Shown here in pieces: positions 12,123 through 23,074 of a DNA stretch of 64,000 bases. The notes beneath the pieces were generated by a model that saw nothing but the letters and a program-made list of their open reading frames with translations, searched no databases and was not told the origin of the DNA. This stretch comes from Linnemannia hyalina (Eukaryota > Mortierellomycota > Mortierellomycetes > Mortierellales > Mortierellaceae): contig JAHRHY010000001.1 in the NCBI GenBank assembly GCA_019671135.1, positions 1,674,001-1,738,000 of the forward strand, read 5' to 3'. A program made the position numbers and the translations under genes. How positions within the stretch are numbered: position 1 is the stretch's first letter; every line of letters starts with the position of its first letter.

Positions 12123-14051
12123 ATGTCGTATTCCACTTCTTCTGCAGACACTTCCCCTCGACCCTTCGTGGTATCCAGTCCTGACCGCGTCCTCGTTCGT
12201 GCTCTTCCACATCCCCTGGCTTCAACCAACAAAAAAGTCACTCTCTCCCTTCGGCGCACCACCCCCAGTCAACCTTCCTCCTCTCAGCCCTTGTCGCCCC
12301 AACCGCCACTCACACCCGATACACCCACCAGCTCTACTACCCGTTCAGAGCCATCCCGCGCACCCCTGAATATCCAAATCCCCAACTCTCCCCGCCGCAT
12401 CAACATGCTCTCGTCGTTAGCTAGCCCCAGTAGTGGTGATCAGGATTCGATGGTTTCGACCAGGCGGTTGACAAGACTTACAGGAGTATCCGTAGCAGTC
12501 TCTGCAGCAGCACAGGAGTACGGTCGGACATCGTCCTTTGCCACCGTCGCACAGACGACGACGAATCCCACCAAGAAGTTCAGTGCTCAATTTTACAAAA
12601 ACGGCTTGCCTATCAAGTCTGCAATGAAGAGCCCCGCCACAACACCCGTGGATGTAAAGACCAACTCGGTTGCACTCTGCCGACCTTCGTCCATCCGCTC
12701 CTACTCGTCGCCAACACCCCTGACCAGCCCCAAATACGTCCATTTCAACACTCAACTGGAGCATGTCCGTCTCTTTCTGCAAGGTGAGACGCCTGCTTGC
12801 GTAGGCGAACGCGAGACACTAGTCGATCCTCGTCAGCACGACCGCTCAACGAGCGACATCAAAGTCGCTTTGTCCAACTGGACCCCAGTCGTGGCAGACT
12901 CGTTCCAGCCCGTTAATATTGATTCGGGCGCGGCCCCCCTGCGTGTCGAGACGGTGGTTCTCTCGGAGGACCAGACAGAGCTCCGTGGCAAGATTCTGGT
13001 TCAGAACATTGCCTTCCACAAGCATGTCTCTGTTCGGTACACGATCGACTTTTGGCAGACGCAGTGCGAGGTTGGCGCCGAGTTTGAGGAGTCCATCAAG
13101 GGTACATCCGTGGATCGGTTCTCGTTTGTGATTCCTCTCGACATGGAGCGAACGATGGTGGAAAAGACGTTTTGCTTGGCAGTGAGGTACAGGGTCATTG
13201 GACGAGAGTTCTGGGATAGCAACAACGGCATGAACTACCATATCGAGTGCAAGCGTGTTGTTGTCGTAGCGCCGCCCACAGTCTCGGACCTGTCCAAACA
13301 GATGACGAGCTTGCTCTTGGGTACACCAGTGGCCGACTACAGCAAGCCCGTCCTCAAGAAGAAGCTTGCGAGTCGCTACGATCTCACAAGCTCGCTCTCG
13401 GCCGCCTACGGCCAGCCCATCGCAATCCCCACCCGTTCTACCGCCTCCAACTTGCCTTTTGGTGCCGCCCGGACAGCCAGTCCCAACGGATTGTCGGCCA
13501 TCCCTCCCAGCCAGACTGCCTACAGACCCAGCGAGTACATCACTCCTTCTCCTCCTCAAAATTACCACCACTCGCTCTATGCGTCTTCACCAAAGTTTAT
13601 GAACCCTTATCTGGAAGCGGCTTCTCCTCCAGAGCATTTCCACGTTGGATTCGATATGCTCTCGCTGGATCGCCCCATGGTTAGCAAGCGAGGAACTCGC
13701 AACAGCTGGAATGTTGATGTTGGCTTCAATTCGGCCCATCCTTCGTCTGCAAACTCCGCCAACGGTACTTCTATCACTATTCCTTCCGGCCCTGCACGGT
13801 CGCAGTCATACCCTGTCAGTCTCTATGGACCCTACTCTTCATCTCCTAAGGCTTCAGCCCCCATCTCGATCCCCGCCAACCAGGTTCATCAGCAACAGCA
13901 ACAACAGCAACAGGATGGCCATCGCCTTCCAGTGGATTCTTCGAGCTACTTTGATCTAGTCGATCGGTACTGCTTTTACGAGTCGAGCCCCCACACAAGT
14001 CCATACTCTAGCTACCCCAACTCTCCCCCAGCCCCTTGCATCCGAGGTTAA
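12123..14051 (+). CDS. Glycogen-targeting regulatory subunit of protein phosphatase 1 (CBM21)
   Basis: A single-exon 642-residue protein. An N-terminal Ser/Thr/Pro-rich region leads to a GLPIKSAMKS element. At about residues 204-208 follows KYVHF, which fits the RVxF-type PP1c docking motif ([K/R]-x-V-x-F). Residues of roughly 240-380 form a CBM21 glycogen/starch-binding domain, containing LSNWTPV, VSVRYTIDFW and the characteristic ending FWDSNNGMNYHI. The C-terminal 250 residues are low complexity (Ser/Pro, a short Gln run). Yeast Gac1/Pig1 and animal PPP1R3 proteins share this motif-plus-CBM21 layout and bring PP1 to glycogen, where glycogen synthase is dephosphorylated. The start was chosen because it follows the CT-rich leader and an A-rich AAAAATA context. 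The role in glycogen metabolism is inferred from the family. Confidence 0.88.
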   Translation: MSYSTSSADTSPRPFVVSSPDRVLVRALPHPLASTNKKVTLSLRRTTPSQPSSSQPLSPQPPLTPDTPTSSTTRSEPSRAPLNIQIPNSPRRINMLSSLASPSSGDQDSMVSTRRLTRLTGVSVAVSAAAQEYGRTSSFATVAQTTTNPTKKFSAQFYKNGLPIKSAMKSPATTPVDVKTNSVALCRPSSIRSYSSPTPLTSPKYVHFNTQLEHVRLFLQGETPACVGERETLVDPRQHDRSTSDIKVALSNWTPVVADSFQPVNIDSGAAPLRVETVVLSEDQTELRGKILVQNIAFHKHVSVRYTIDFWQTQCEVGAEFEESIKGTSVDRFSFVIPLDMERTMVEKTFCLAVRYRVIGREFWDSNNGMNYHIECKRVVVVAPPTVSDLSKQMTSLLLGTPVADYSKPVLKKKLASRYDLTSSLSAAYGQPIAIPTRSTASNLPFGAARTASPNGLSAIPPSQTAYRPSEYITPSPPQNYHHSLYASSPKFMNPYLEAASPPEHFHVGFDMLSLDRPMVSKRGTRNSWNVDVGFNSAHPSSANSANGTSITIPSGPARSQSYPVSLYGPYSSSPKASAPISIPANQVHQQQQQQQQDGHRLPVDSSSYFDLVDRYCFYESSPHTSPYSSYPNSPPAPCIRG

Positions 14052-14547
14052 ACTGGCTTTCCTTCTTTCTTTCATTCGTTTCTTTCTTTCCTGTACATAT
14101 TTTTTTTTCTTTTCTGTGTCTGCCTTTCTCTCTTTTTTGCAGTCGATTTTTCTCTTTGCCTTTCTGTTGAACTTTAGATATGTTCCTCTTGTACAATAGC
14201 ACCATAATAAAAAGTCAAAAAAAATCATGGATCCAACTAGCACTTTACTTTAACGCCTGAAAGAAAAAAGTAATTGACAAAGTGAACAGGAACAACATGA
14301 GCGGGAGAAAGTAACCCTGCATTAAGGGATGTGGTTCAAAGATTGAGGGGAAGAACAAAAAGATAAGGGAGGGAGGCCAACTAACCTGGGAGACATGCCA
14401 CGCGTCAAAGTGGACGGGAACATAACAGGAAAACGGGAAGCAAAAAAAAAAAAAGTGTGGTTCAAACGACGCGTTCCCGCTTCGATTTTCGCGTTTTTTC
14501 AACACGTCCCTTCCACCCAAAAAAAGGTAGAAAAGCAAAAAGATAAT
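14052..14547. other. 3' flank and intergenic spacer
   Basis: A CT-rich 3'UTR-like stretch follows the CBM21 stop, then AT-rich spacer. An AATAAAAAG-type A-rich signal lies near 14200. The last part is T-rich on the minus strand just downstream of tRNA-Ala and provides its Pol III terminator. No gene is visible. Confidence 0.5.
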
Positions 14548-14620
14548 TGGAGAACCTGGGCATCGATCCCAGTGCCTCTCGCATGCTAAGCGAGCGCTCT
14601 ACCATTTGAGCTAGATCCCC
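14548..14620 (-). tRNA. tRNA-Ala (AGC), copy 1
   Basis: The minus strand folds as a standard 73-nt tRNA. The acceptor 5' end is GGGGATC, the D-arm contains TAGCTCAAATGGTAGAGC, the anticodon loop reads CTTAGCA with AGC at 14585-14587, and the T-arm is CTGGG/CCCAG closing a GATCGATG loop. The discriminator is A and there is no intron. One acceptor pair (position 6:67) is T:T and one is G:T. A T-run just beyond the 3' end serves as Pol III terminator. A copy with identical sequence lies at 51597-51669. Confidence 0.95.
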
Positions 14621-14710
14621 TGTTCAGGCTTTTGCTTGATGAATAAACACTTTGGTCGGACATACATATACATAGGCTATTATCTGTAAATTGCACTTAT
14701 AGAATGATAC

Positions 14711-14757
14711 TTTTTTTTTTGGGCCAGAAAACGGCCCTACGAAAAAAAAAAAAAAAA
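14711..14757. repeat. T10-GGGCC hairpin-GGCCC-A16 inverted structure
   Basis: T10 is followed by GGGCC, a 7-base loop, GGCCC, four bases and A16. The arms are fully complementary, so the T and A tracts can extend the GC stem. It sits between tRNA-Ala and the first LINE fragment. Its role is unknown; the A16 may be an older retroelement tail. Confidence 0.6.
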
Positions 14758-14917
14758 GGATGAGAAGAATCCCCTTCATTCGTATCCAGTTTTATTTTCT
14801 TCCGTTTAACCTGTGAAGAGCAGCGACAATTGTTGTGCATAGCCAGTTCCGGACCGGACTGCAACTGGTGGATGGTGCACTGAAGAATTTGGTGTGCAGT
14901 CCCCTTTTTACTTCCAA
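14758..14917 (+). mobile_element. LINE 3'UTR fragment (copy 1), truncated at both ends
   Basis: About 160 bases match the 3' untranslated end of the LINE at 16328-16488 with scattered substitutions. Shared landmarks are GAAGAATCCCCTTCATTCGT, GTGAAGAGCAGCGACAATTGTTG and a TGGATGGTGCACTGAAGA stretch. It diverges after ACTTCCAA, so the last part of the element and its tail are missing. It lies about 140 bases upstream (5' side) of the minus-strand tRNA-Ala. Confidence 0.85.
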
Positions 14918-15125
14918 TGTCATATTATCTTTTCTTTTTTCAAGGTTTCGCTCGCGTGTGCAAACATGCATGACAATAATTTTTCACTCCTTTTCTCTGT
15001 GCAACACTACAGACAAGAACAACAAAACACAAAAGTAAACCTCAATGGTACTATGGTCGAGGCTACCAACCTGGATACTCCGAAGCTTCTCCAAAAAAAC
15101 AAAAGGGGGAGGGTAGCGGTGTTTA

Positions 15126-15197
15126 TGATCTACGCAGGGGTCGAACCTGCAATCTCCTGATTCGTAGTCAGACGCCTTTCCATTGGGCCAGCAGACC
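15126..15197 (-). tRNA. tRNA-Arg (ACG)
   Basis: A 72-nt minus-strand tRNA. The acceptor is GGTCTGC paired with GTAGATC through two G:T wobbles, the discriminator is A, and the anticodon loop CTACGAA has ACG at 15163-15165. The T-arm is GCAGG/CCTGC with loop TTCGACC. There is no intron. A TTTTG(T)7 tract beyond the 3' end is a suitable Pol III terminator. The nearest LINE copy starts within about 200 bases on its 5' side. Confidence 0.95.
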
Positions 15198-15387
15198 GAT
15201 CGCTTTCTCTTCCTCTACGGCCAGAGACCCGGGCCCCGGGAATCTCCAGCCAAACTCAGCCAATCAGAGCGATTGGAGAGCTCATTTCTTTGATGGTAGT
15301 TGAAAGTTACAGGCCTAGGAGTATGGACGATGCTCCTTGGTGGTGATCCTGTATCTTTAAGTGCAAGCGGAGCGAGAACGAAGCTAG

Positions 15388-16543
15388 GCAGTCAAGAGGG
15401 CGATCCCTGACATCGAGGACGTGGAATGGAACTCGACCTTGGCGTACGTCCATAACAGGCATGCAGTCTTCACCTTTTACAGCAACAGCAAGGACACCCA
15501 TCAACGAACACATCACATCAAAAAGCTGCATGGAATGCTGCCCACTCTGAACTCCATGCAGGCTCGCAAGCCCAACCTGTACCCAACATGCGTATGCCGA
15601 CGATGCGAGCTCGAGAAGGAGGATAACGATCATGTCTGGAAATGCCCCTTGGCAGCTGAGACCACCACTGAGATCTGGAAGGAGGCCATGGGCAAGATTA
15701 ATGAGTGGGGTGTGCAGGCGACAAACAGCTACAACGCAGCCAGGAAGCGGGAATACAAACGCGCGGTGGACAGCGGTCGTCAGGTACCAAGGCCAGTACC
15801 CATACACTGGTGGCCCCCTTCGGATGCGGATCATGTACGAGGATTTTCCTCCATCGGTGGAGCTCGAGCCGTGCACAGCGGTAGTCCTGCTCTCGATCGA
15901 GACGAGAAACCGATGTGGAACGTGTCGGATCTCCTCCGCGGCATCACCCCCTTGAGCATGTTGACTGAATGGTCCGCGGTCTTCCGGACCCCAATGTCCA
16001 TCGCCAAGACAGTCCTTCACAAGTTTGTTGGCTACCTGGAGGCGCAGGCCTCGGAGCTGATCTGGAAACCTCGGTGCTCCGCGACGATCGCGTGGGAGCA
16101 GACCCAGGGTATCTCTACCAAGAACAAGACATCCAAGTACACAGGCCCCCGAGGTGACTGGAGTCAAGGATACGGTTACATCACGCACGATGGTTTCTGT
16201 CCGTGCGGCGCTTCGCTAGCCACACATGATGAAGGAGGGTGCCCTGGAGCGACCAAGGACCCACGCGCTGCTGACGAGTGGTTGTTGGAGAGTTTGTTAG
16301 GAAGGAGGAGGTTGTTAATGATGGAGAGGATGGGAAGAATCCCCTTCATTCGTATCTAGTTTTATTTTCTTCCGTTTAAGCTGTGAAGAGCAGCGACAAT
16401 TGTTGCGCAGAGCCAGGTTCCGGACCGGACTGCGACTGGTGGATGGTGCACTGAAGAGTTTGGTCTGTAGTCCCCTTTTACTTCCAAATAACTTCTCTAT
16501 GCTGTTTGTTAGAGAAATAAAATTGTGTACAAAAAAAAAAAAA
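15388..16543 (+). mobile_element. 5'-truncated LINE (non-LTR retrotransposon), copy 2
   Basis: The longest LINE copy. The C-terminal part of the polymerase ORF is open from 15388 to the stop at 16357-16359. It carries a CRRC-x9-HVWKC zinc-finger-like motif of the kind found after the reverse transcriptase in non-LTR elements, with KLHGMLPTLNS just before it. Stops at 15316, 15358 and 15385 in the same frame show decay upstream; how far the element extends leftward is uncertain. After the stop come a 3'UTR of about 170 bases with an AATAAA and a 14-base A tail at 16530-16543. No RT or endonuclease domain remains, so the copy is dead. The minus-strand open frame opposite it is a shadow. Confidence 0.85.
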
Positions 16544-16545
16544 GT

Positions 16546-16805
16546 GACCAAGGATCCACACGCTGCTGACGAGCGGTTGCTGGAGAGTTTGTTGGGAAGG
16601 AGGAGATTGTCAATGATGGAGAGGATGGGAAAAATCCTCTTTAGTTTTATTTTGTCTTCCATTCAACTTGTGAAGAACAACGACAATTGTTGCGCAGAGC
16701 CAGGTTCCGGAAGAGTTTGGTCGGTAGTTCCCTTTTACTCCCAAATGCCTCCTTTGCGTTGTTTGTCGGTGCAGTAAATTGTGTGTATACAAATAAAAAA
16801 TAAAA
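16546..16805 (+). mobile_element. Short diverged LINE 3' end, copy 3, abutting copy 2
   Basis: It starts directly after the poly(A) of copy 2 and corresponds to copy-2 sequence from 16251 onward: GACCAAGGA, CGCTGCTGACGAG, then the 3'UTR. It has more substitutions than copies 2 and 4. It also lacks about 30 bases of the 3'UTR between CAGGTTCCGGA and AGAGTTTGGTC. It ends in an A-rich tail AAATAAAAAATAAAA. The head-to-tail junction at the A tail suggests one insertion landing in the tail of another. Confidence 0.82.
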
Positions 16806-16893
16806 GTTCTTCGGAGAGTGTGCTATGAAAGAGGATTTATACTTGATGACGAAAGAAGAATGCCAGTCTTTATTTTTACTTCGTTTTTATTGT

Positions 16894-18060
16894 TTATTTC
16901 TCACGAAGGTTACTTTCGGACTTGAGTTCTTTGAGGGATGGTTCGAAGGCTGCAAACAGTTTGATGGTGCTCGGGTTGGTTTTCATGAATAACAGTAGGT
17001 CTTCTAATCCCAAACGGAAGATGTAGTGTGCTAATATTGCAAATGAATGGGAGTGACGATTGATTAACCAAAAATGAGGGCGCGTGAGTGATTGTGATTT
17101 TTGTGTTCCGTTTTGTTGTTGAGTGTTTTGGGCAAAGCAATTTTTTCCCGTTGGCACACGACTCATGATGAATGTAAGATTTTCACCGAGAGGTGCGATC
17201 ATGAGTCTCTCCGCTTCAGTCCAGCAGACTTCCAAAATCAGAAAAACACCAAGCAAAATGACAAGTTACCTTCGTAGTAGAGTCGTCCACGAGCCCAATC
17301 CTGCTCCATAAAAGCATTTCGAACGCTTCCAGCTCTAGATAGTCCTGCCGATCCGATCCAACAGCTCTCTTCAGAAAGACACGACAGCTTGGTGGCCATG
17401 TGGAGACAGAAATAGGCCGCTGTCAGGAACGCCTGGGTGCAAGTCTTCAGTTTGGCGAGATCGTCAGAGGTTGGCCCAGTGCCCATGCTAGTGCTTGTTC
17501 CTGCTCCTGTGCCTGTGGCGTCAGAGGAGGAAATAGAGTCATCCCGTTCACGCTCGAGTTGAGTGACGAGGTAGGAGAGTGCATCAAGTGCAAGTTGAAA
17601 CTGAAAGGGTGTCTCTGTCATGGCCATTGGTCCTGCAAGGCTGAGCGGCGGATTTGTAATGTTTGTCGTCATTACCGTTGATGTCGTTGGTGTTGTTGTG
17701 GATGTTGCTGGTTTGTTAAGTTCGCTGTGGGATGAACTTCGATTCGTGAGTGGGATTGGCGAAGGTGTTGACTGGAAGCGGGTCGTGAGTGCGGCGACTA
17801 TGTAGAGTTGAATTGGCGAAGCAATATAAGAGAGGAAGAGGCAAGGCAGAGGGGAAATGAAGAAGTGTTTTGATTTTGTTTTGTCTGTTAATGAAGTATT
17901 ATTGTTATTTAATTTTGGCGAAGTTCAAGGCGTCATCAACGGACGACCAAGGGGGTGAGAAGGGAGGAAGAGAGAGAAGGTTGGTCTTACCTCGTTTCTG
18001 GTGCCGTTTTGCGATCCGGAGGAGTTCGTTCCTTGCAGGCGATCCCATGTCGACCGTCAT
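16894..18060 (-). CDS. Unrecognised 310-residue protein, three exons
   Basis: Exons 17991-18060, 17270-17797 and 16894-17228 (introns of 193 and 41 bases, GT-AG) join in phase to 310 codons. The start ATG (18058-18060) begins MTVDMGSPARNELLRIAKRH, basic and helical. A Ser/Thr-rich linker follows, then a helical region (FQFQLALDALSYLVTQLERE), a Ser/Gly/Thr insert, and a second helical block with several cysteines (LKTCTQAFLTAAYFCLHMATKLSCL). The last exon encodes a mixed segment ending in a charged tail. I do not recognise a family. No signal peptide or clear membrane segment is seen. The 41-base intron is short; reading through it would hit a stop after about nine codons, so the splice is needed for a longer protein. 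Confidence 0.6.
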
Positions 18061-19229
18061 AATGGCGATGGTTGTGTGTGAGAGGGAGAAGGTGTATGGT
18101 GGTGGTGGTGGTGATGGTGGTGGCGTATGGGTTTTGCAGGGGAAGGGAGGGAAGAGGGAGAAAAGAGTGGGAAGAAGAGAAGGAAGAAAAAATAAAACGA
18201 TGGTGGAAAAAAGAAAGTGATCACCGACAGACACATTTTGAGTCTCAGTCGTGACGCGTGGATCCGAAACCATTCGTAAGCTAGTAAAACAATGCATGTA
18301 TGCATATATGTATGAAGGTCGACTATCGAATGCAGGAGGATGAATCTACGATGGATGGACAGGATGGTTCTTCTATCTCTTCGCCTGATGAAAGTGGTTC
18401 TTTGAAAAAGAAAGTGGTTCTCTGCGTTGTTGCGATGAAAGGGGGTTCGGGGATGAGTGCTCCTTGCAGATGTGTGAATCCCTCTCGTGTTCATTATTTG
18501 TGCGACAAGGCAAATTGCTGCTGACTCAAGCACAATCTAAAATATGAATGGCTTTCTTGTACACTCGGGGTACGTTCTTCACACGAAGAGTGAAAGTTGC
18601 TACGTCGGTCCCGATCGAAAAGAGCGGGCTTGCGGTTGACGGATCAAAGAAGGGCGATGGATGGGACAGACATACGTGTAATGTACCTACCCATTCCTGA
18701 GTTGACACATCCTTTACATCCATCAGCTCTTTCTCCTCGGCCATTGACCCATGGGCCTATTCTGACGATGAACCCAATTGATCTTCCAACTGGCCTTTCG
18801 AAAAAAGTAAAGAAAAAGAGAAGGATGAATGGAAGGGGGTTGGTCCAACTCTCTCTGCTCTGCTCTGTTCAATGTCATCATACTGCCTTGGAGTCATCCG
18901 TGAGCATTGGCTTGGAGGCGGGAGATGATCCAGCCCAATCATCCAATCCGAACAGTGAGGTCAGAGCGCTTTCTCTTCCCTTTCTTATTTCTCAATTGCC
19001 TTCGCTTCTCTTTTCTTTTCTTTCCTCTCTCTCTTTCTCTCTCTTTCTCTTCACCCCTTCGCCCCTCCCCACTCTTTCTTCTCCTTCCTCCCCTCCCCTC
19101 CCCTCTCCACTCTTTTTTCTGTTTCTTTTTCTTTTTCTTTTTCTTTTTTCTTCGCCATCCTTCTCTCTTCCCTTTTCCCTTCTCCCTTTCTCCTTCCTCT
19201 CCGGACCGCGACTACACCCGACCGCACAA
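18061..19229. promoter_or_regulatory. Divergent intergenic region before PPIP5K
   Basis: It separates a minus-strand gene (start 18060) from plus-strand PPIP5K (start 19230). It contains a GGT-rich microsatellite at about 18095-18125 and a strongly CT-rich block at about 18960-19200 that forms the PPIP5K leader. A possible small minus-strand ORF lies in the middle (listed separately). Nothing else is supportable. Confidence 0.5.
18526..18744 (-). CDS. Possible small protein, 72 residues
   Basis: A minus-strand ORF beginning MAEEKELMDVKDVSTQEW and ending TFTLRVKNVPRVYKKAIHIL plus DCA. Unlike neighbouring frames it is not compositionally biased, and its C-terminal half looks like ordinary protein sequence. 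A GT/AG pair inside it (GTACAT near 18690, GTAG near 18602) could remove the central part in phase. No family is recognised. It could be a relic exon or chance; the evidence is weak. Confidence 0.22.
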   Translation of the reverse strand: MAEEKELMDVKDVSTQEWVGTLHVCLSHPSPFFDPSTASPLFSIGTDVATFTLRVKNVPRVYKKAIHILDCA

Positions 19230-22200
19230 ATGGAGAATCGTCAGCCCACCAATGGATTCTCATTCCCAAAGCAGGCAAACAGCTCGATCGCATTCCGCCT
19301 CGGCACCAGCCCGCCATTCGGACTGAACATCCCTGCATCTCCAACTGCACCTGCCCACAACCGCAAGAAATGTAAGCAATAAGGTGTTCCATATATACCG
19401 GCGTGCTGTTTGAGTGGCCAAGGGGCGAGAAGTGAGCGACGTCCCTTGCAGAAGAGGGATATCAGCCTGAAACAAATAAAGCAGGCTTCGGATACTAATC
19501 AATCCCCCCACCCCTCTTTTTTCTTATTGCTTGGTTGGTTCCTGAATATGCTTAGATATCATTGGTGTCTGTGCTATGGACGACAAGGCTCGGTCCAAGC
19601 CCATGCGGAATATCCTCGATCGGCTGTTGAACAGCGGGCCCTTCGAGGCCATCATCTTTGGCGACAAGTGTATCCTTGATGAAGGTAAATAACTCAATAT
19701 GAATAATAATAACTGGAGGATGATACCCATGAGTCAGCCAAATGGTTCATTGCAACAATTGGGGGAAAAATAGTGAGCACAAACCCTTCTCCCCCCATTG
19801 ACCTTATTTTTTACTTTCTCTCTCTCACGCACAGATGTGAAGGCCTGGCCAGCGTGTGACTTTTTCATCTCATTCTTTTCCAAGGGATTCCCTCTTCGCA
19901 AGGCAATGGAGTACGTCAAGCTCCGTTCGCCCTTCTGCGTGAACGAGGTCGACTTGCAGACAGTGCTTTGGGATCGACGACCTGTTTTGGAGATCCTGGA
20001 ACAGATTGGCGTCCAGACACCCAGGCGACTTGTCATGGATCGAGATGGTGGTCCACGACTGGACCCTTTTGTCCGTGAGAAACTCAAGTTACGCGGTGTG
20101 AGCATTGTGGAAAACCGGACCATGCCTGAGTTTGAGGTAATTGACCAGGACACTATCAGGATTGGCGACCAGATCATGGTCAAGCCTTTTGTTGAGAAGC
20201 CCGTCTCGGGAGAGGACCACAACATCCACATCTACTACCACTCGTCCACTGGAGGAGGTGCCAGGAGACTCTTCCGCAAGGTAATGCTACCAACATATAT
20301 TTTCATTAACAGGGTACTAGTCGAGATCCTGGTGTATGGTAGTACTAATATGTGGAGATCTCTTGTATAGGTTGCCAACAAGTCGAGCGAGTATGATCCA
20401 GAGTTGAACATGCCTCGCATTGATGGTTCTTACATCTACGAAGAGTTCATGGATGTTGATAATGCCGAGGATATCAAGGTGTACACCATTGGCGAGAGTT
20501 TTGTACACGCAGAAACCAGAAAGTAAGCCTGCAATACTGTTTTGTCCCTACGAAGGCTTGTGTACTTTTGAATCAATATTGGCTACAGCCAGCTGACACG
20601 GAGCATTGATTTTCCTCGAACCTTTAGGTCGCCAGTAGTAGATGGGCATGTGCGCAGGAACACGGACGGAAAGGAGATTCGGTATGTTGCCCAGCTGACC
20701 CCTGAGGAGAAAAGGATGGCATCAAACATCTGCAAGGTGTTCGGACAGCGCGTCTGTGGATTTGACTTGCTTCGTGTGGGTGGCAAATCCTACGTGATCG
20801 ATGTCAACGGCTGGTCGTTTGTCAAGGGCAACAACTATTACTACAACAACTGTGCCAACATCCTCCAGGACATTTTCCTCCGAAAGGCGCGCCAGCGTAG
20901 ATTGTCCGAGGTCGTCTTCCCCAAGGAGCTCAGTGCAGAGAACTCGTGGCGACTCAAGGCATTCATCTCAGTCTTCAGACATGCCGATCGTACACCCAAG
21001 CAGAAGATGAAGTTCTCCTTCAGCTCTGCACCTTTTAGAGAGTTGCTGAACGGAGGTGGTGAAGAGGTCATTATTCGACAGGCAAGGGATTTACGACTCG
21101 TTTCGGCTGCAGCTGAGCAGGCAATGGAAGAAGGTCTTGAGGATACCACCAAGCTGATGCTGCTCAAGAGCATTCTGGACAAGAAGTCAGGTTTGCCAGG
21201 AACAAAGGTCCAGGTCAAGCCTTCCATCACCAGCGACGAGGAGGGTAACCACAAGTCAGTCAAGCTGAAGATCATTGTCAAGTGGGGAGGCGAGGTAAGG
21301 ACACTACGGCTATAAACGCTACGTTTACTGTATATCTGCTCAGTTTATATTGTCATTTAACAATGTTCAATTTTGATGCGATTACAATAGTTCACACATG
21401 CGGCAAAATACCAATCTAGGGATTTGGGCGACAACCTCCGCAAGGATTTGCAGATCATGAACAAGCACGTTTTGGACGATGTCAAGATCTTTACATCATC
21501 CGAGCGTCGTGTCCGCGCCACCGCCGAGTTGTTCACCCAGCGCTTCCTGGATATCCGCGAGGTCCCCAAGGACATGCTCTTGATCCGCAAGGAAATGTTG
21601 GATGACAGCAACGCTGCTAAGGAAAAGACCGATGCCGTGAAAGAGGAGCTCTACGAGCTTTTGCAACGCGACAACCCGGAGGACTTGGAAGAGTTGTGGC
21701 CAAGGGGCAAGGCTGATCCAGGAGAGTTGGTCCAGGACATCATTGTGGCGATGCGTAGACTTCGGGAGATCATGCGTAAGAACTTCAAGCAGTGCGACAT
21801 TGACGCGATCCAAAAGTCATGGTGCTGCTACGAGAGTCCGTCGTTGTTTTACGAACGTTGGGAAAAGATCTTCGAGGAGTTTGCTGACGTTGAGCGCTCA
21901 GAGTTTGATCCCTCCAAGGTCTCGGAGCTCTATGACTCCTTGAAGTACGATGCATTGCACAACCGACCTTTCTTGGAGGCCATCTTTGTCGACTCGGATT
22001 CTGATGAAGGTATGGGGCCGATCAAGGATCTTTACACCAAGGCCAAGATCTTGTTTGACTTTGTGGCCCCGCTCGAGTACGGTATCAGCGAGGAAGATCG
22101 ACTGGAGATTGGACTCTTGACAAGCATGCCTCTCATCAAGCAGATCGTCGAGGACCTTGAGGCTTGCAAGCGGCCCGATGCCGCACCCTGTACACGCCTT

Positions 22201-22940
22201 TACTTTACTAAAGGTAAGCTGACGCCTTTGTTTACGTTGAAACGCTCATCTAAGGTAGGTTATAGATCGTCAAACTAACTTGCAATTACCTGTTATGAAC
22301 CACATAGAATCCCACGTTCACACGCTGCTCAACATTGTCTATCTTTCTGGCATCCCTACCAGACTTCACAAACGCGAGATCCCTGAGCTGGATTGTAAGT
22401 TCCTCCTTCAGCGCTTTCAAGCTGCTACTAGTTATGTACTCTCCTTCGAAATCTTGACATTAACATGTATTTTCATGAACTATGATAGATCTCACCCAGA
22501 TTACGTTCGAATTGCACGAAAGAAGCGGGCCTACCACGCCAACATCGCCAACATTCGATAGCTCGCTGCAATCGTCGCCACCAGAGTACTCGCTCAGAAT
22601 TGGATTTTCTCCTGGATCAGGGAACCCCAACATCCTTGACCTTCAAATGGATTCCAAGCATTGTCTGGCGGTGATGCAGCGTCGTAATCTAACGGACCAC
22701 TTGCCCCTCGAGGCTTTTCTGCATTACTACAAGACTCAAGCTGAGAACCCCAAGTACAGGAGTGTCAACCGTCGTATCCGTGAGAGTCGCATGTTGGGGC
22801 ACCGACTTGTGGTTGCCGAGAACGAGAACGAGGAGGAGGATATGATTGAAGACGAGGCGCCTCTGATGATTATTGGGTCTCCTCCTGTTGATCGTGGCGG
22901 TCTTGAGGCTTATTTCCAACGGTCAAATCTTAATGCCTGA
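19230..22940 (+). CDS. VIP1: Diphosphoinositol pentakisphosphate kinase (PPIP5K/Vip1/Asp1)
   Basis: Eight exons: 19230-19371, 19556-19684, 19835-20280, 20371-20522, 20628-21294, 21391-22213, 22308-22394, 22489-22940. They join exactly to 965 residues. After a short 45-residue N terminus comes the pre-ATP-grasp segment ([16 protein letters not shown]), then the RimK/ATP-grasp kinase domain, with [15 protein letters not shown] and [20 protein letters not shown]. From about residue 400 the histidine-acid-phosphatase-like domain begins with [10 protein letters not shown]. The enzyme pyrophosphorylates inositol phosphates at position 1, and the second domain removes that phosphate. In fungi it links phosphate and energy status to the PHO pathway, polarity and morphology. 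The protein is shorter than yeast Vip1, mainly in its termini. An alternative in-frame acceptor exists for exon 5. Confidence 0.95.
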
Positions 22941-23074
22941 GTGCCTTTGGACATAGGAGTAGCGCCATACATATACACTTTAGAAGTTTAGATAATATAT
23001 GTGCATTGCGGAGGAGTGAGGATCAAAAATCAGGTTTGGAATGTTGGTGATTTTCTATTACTCTACAAAAAAAG

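Noticed and set aside
12846..13571. 241-codon minus-strand ORF opposite the CBM21 domain
   Set aside because: Shadow of a well-supported coding sequence with conserved domain.
15307..16188. Minus-strand 293-codon ORF (repeated at 51786-52277)
   Set aside because: It is the antisense of the LINE ORF. It recurs only because the element does and has no independent protein signature.
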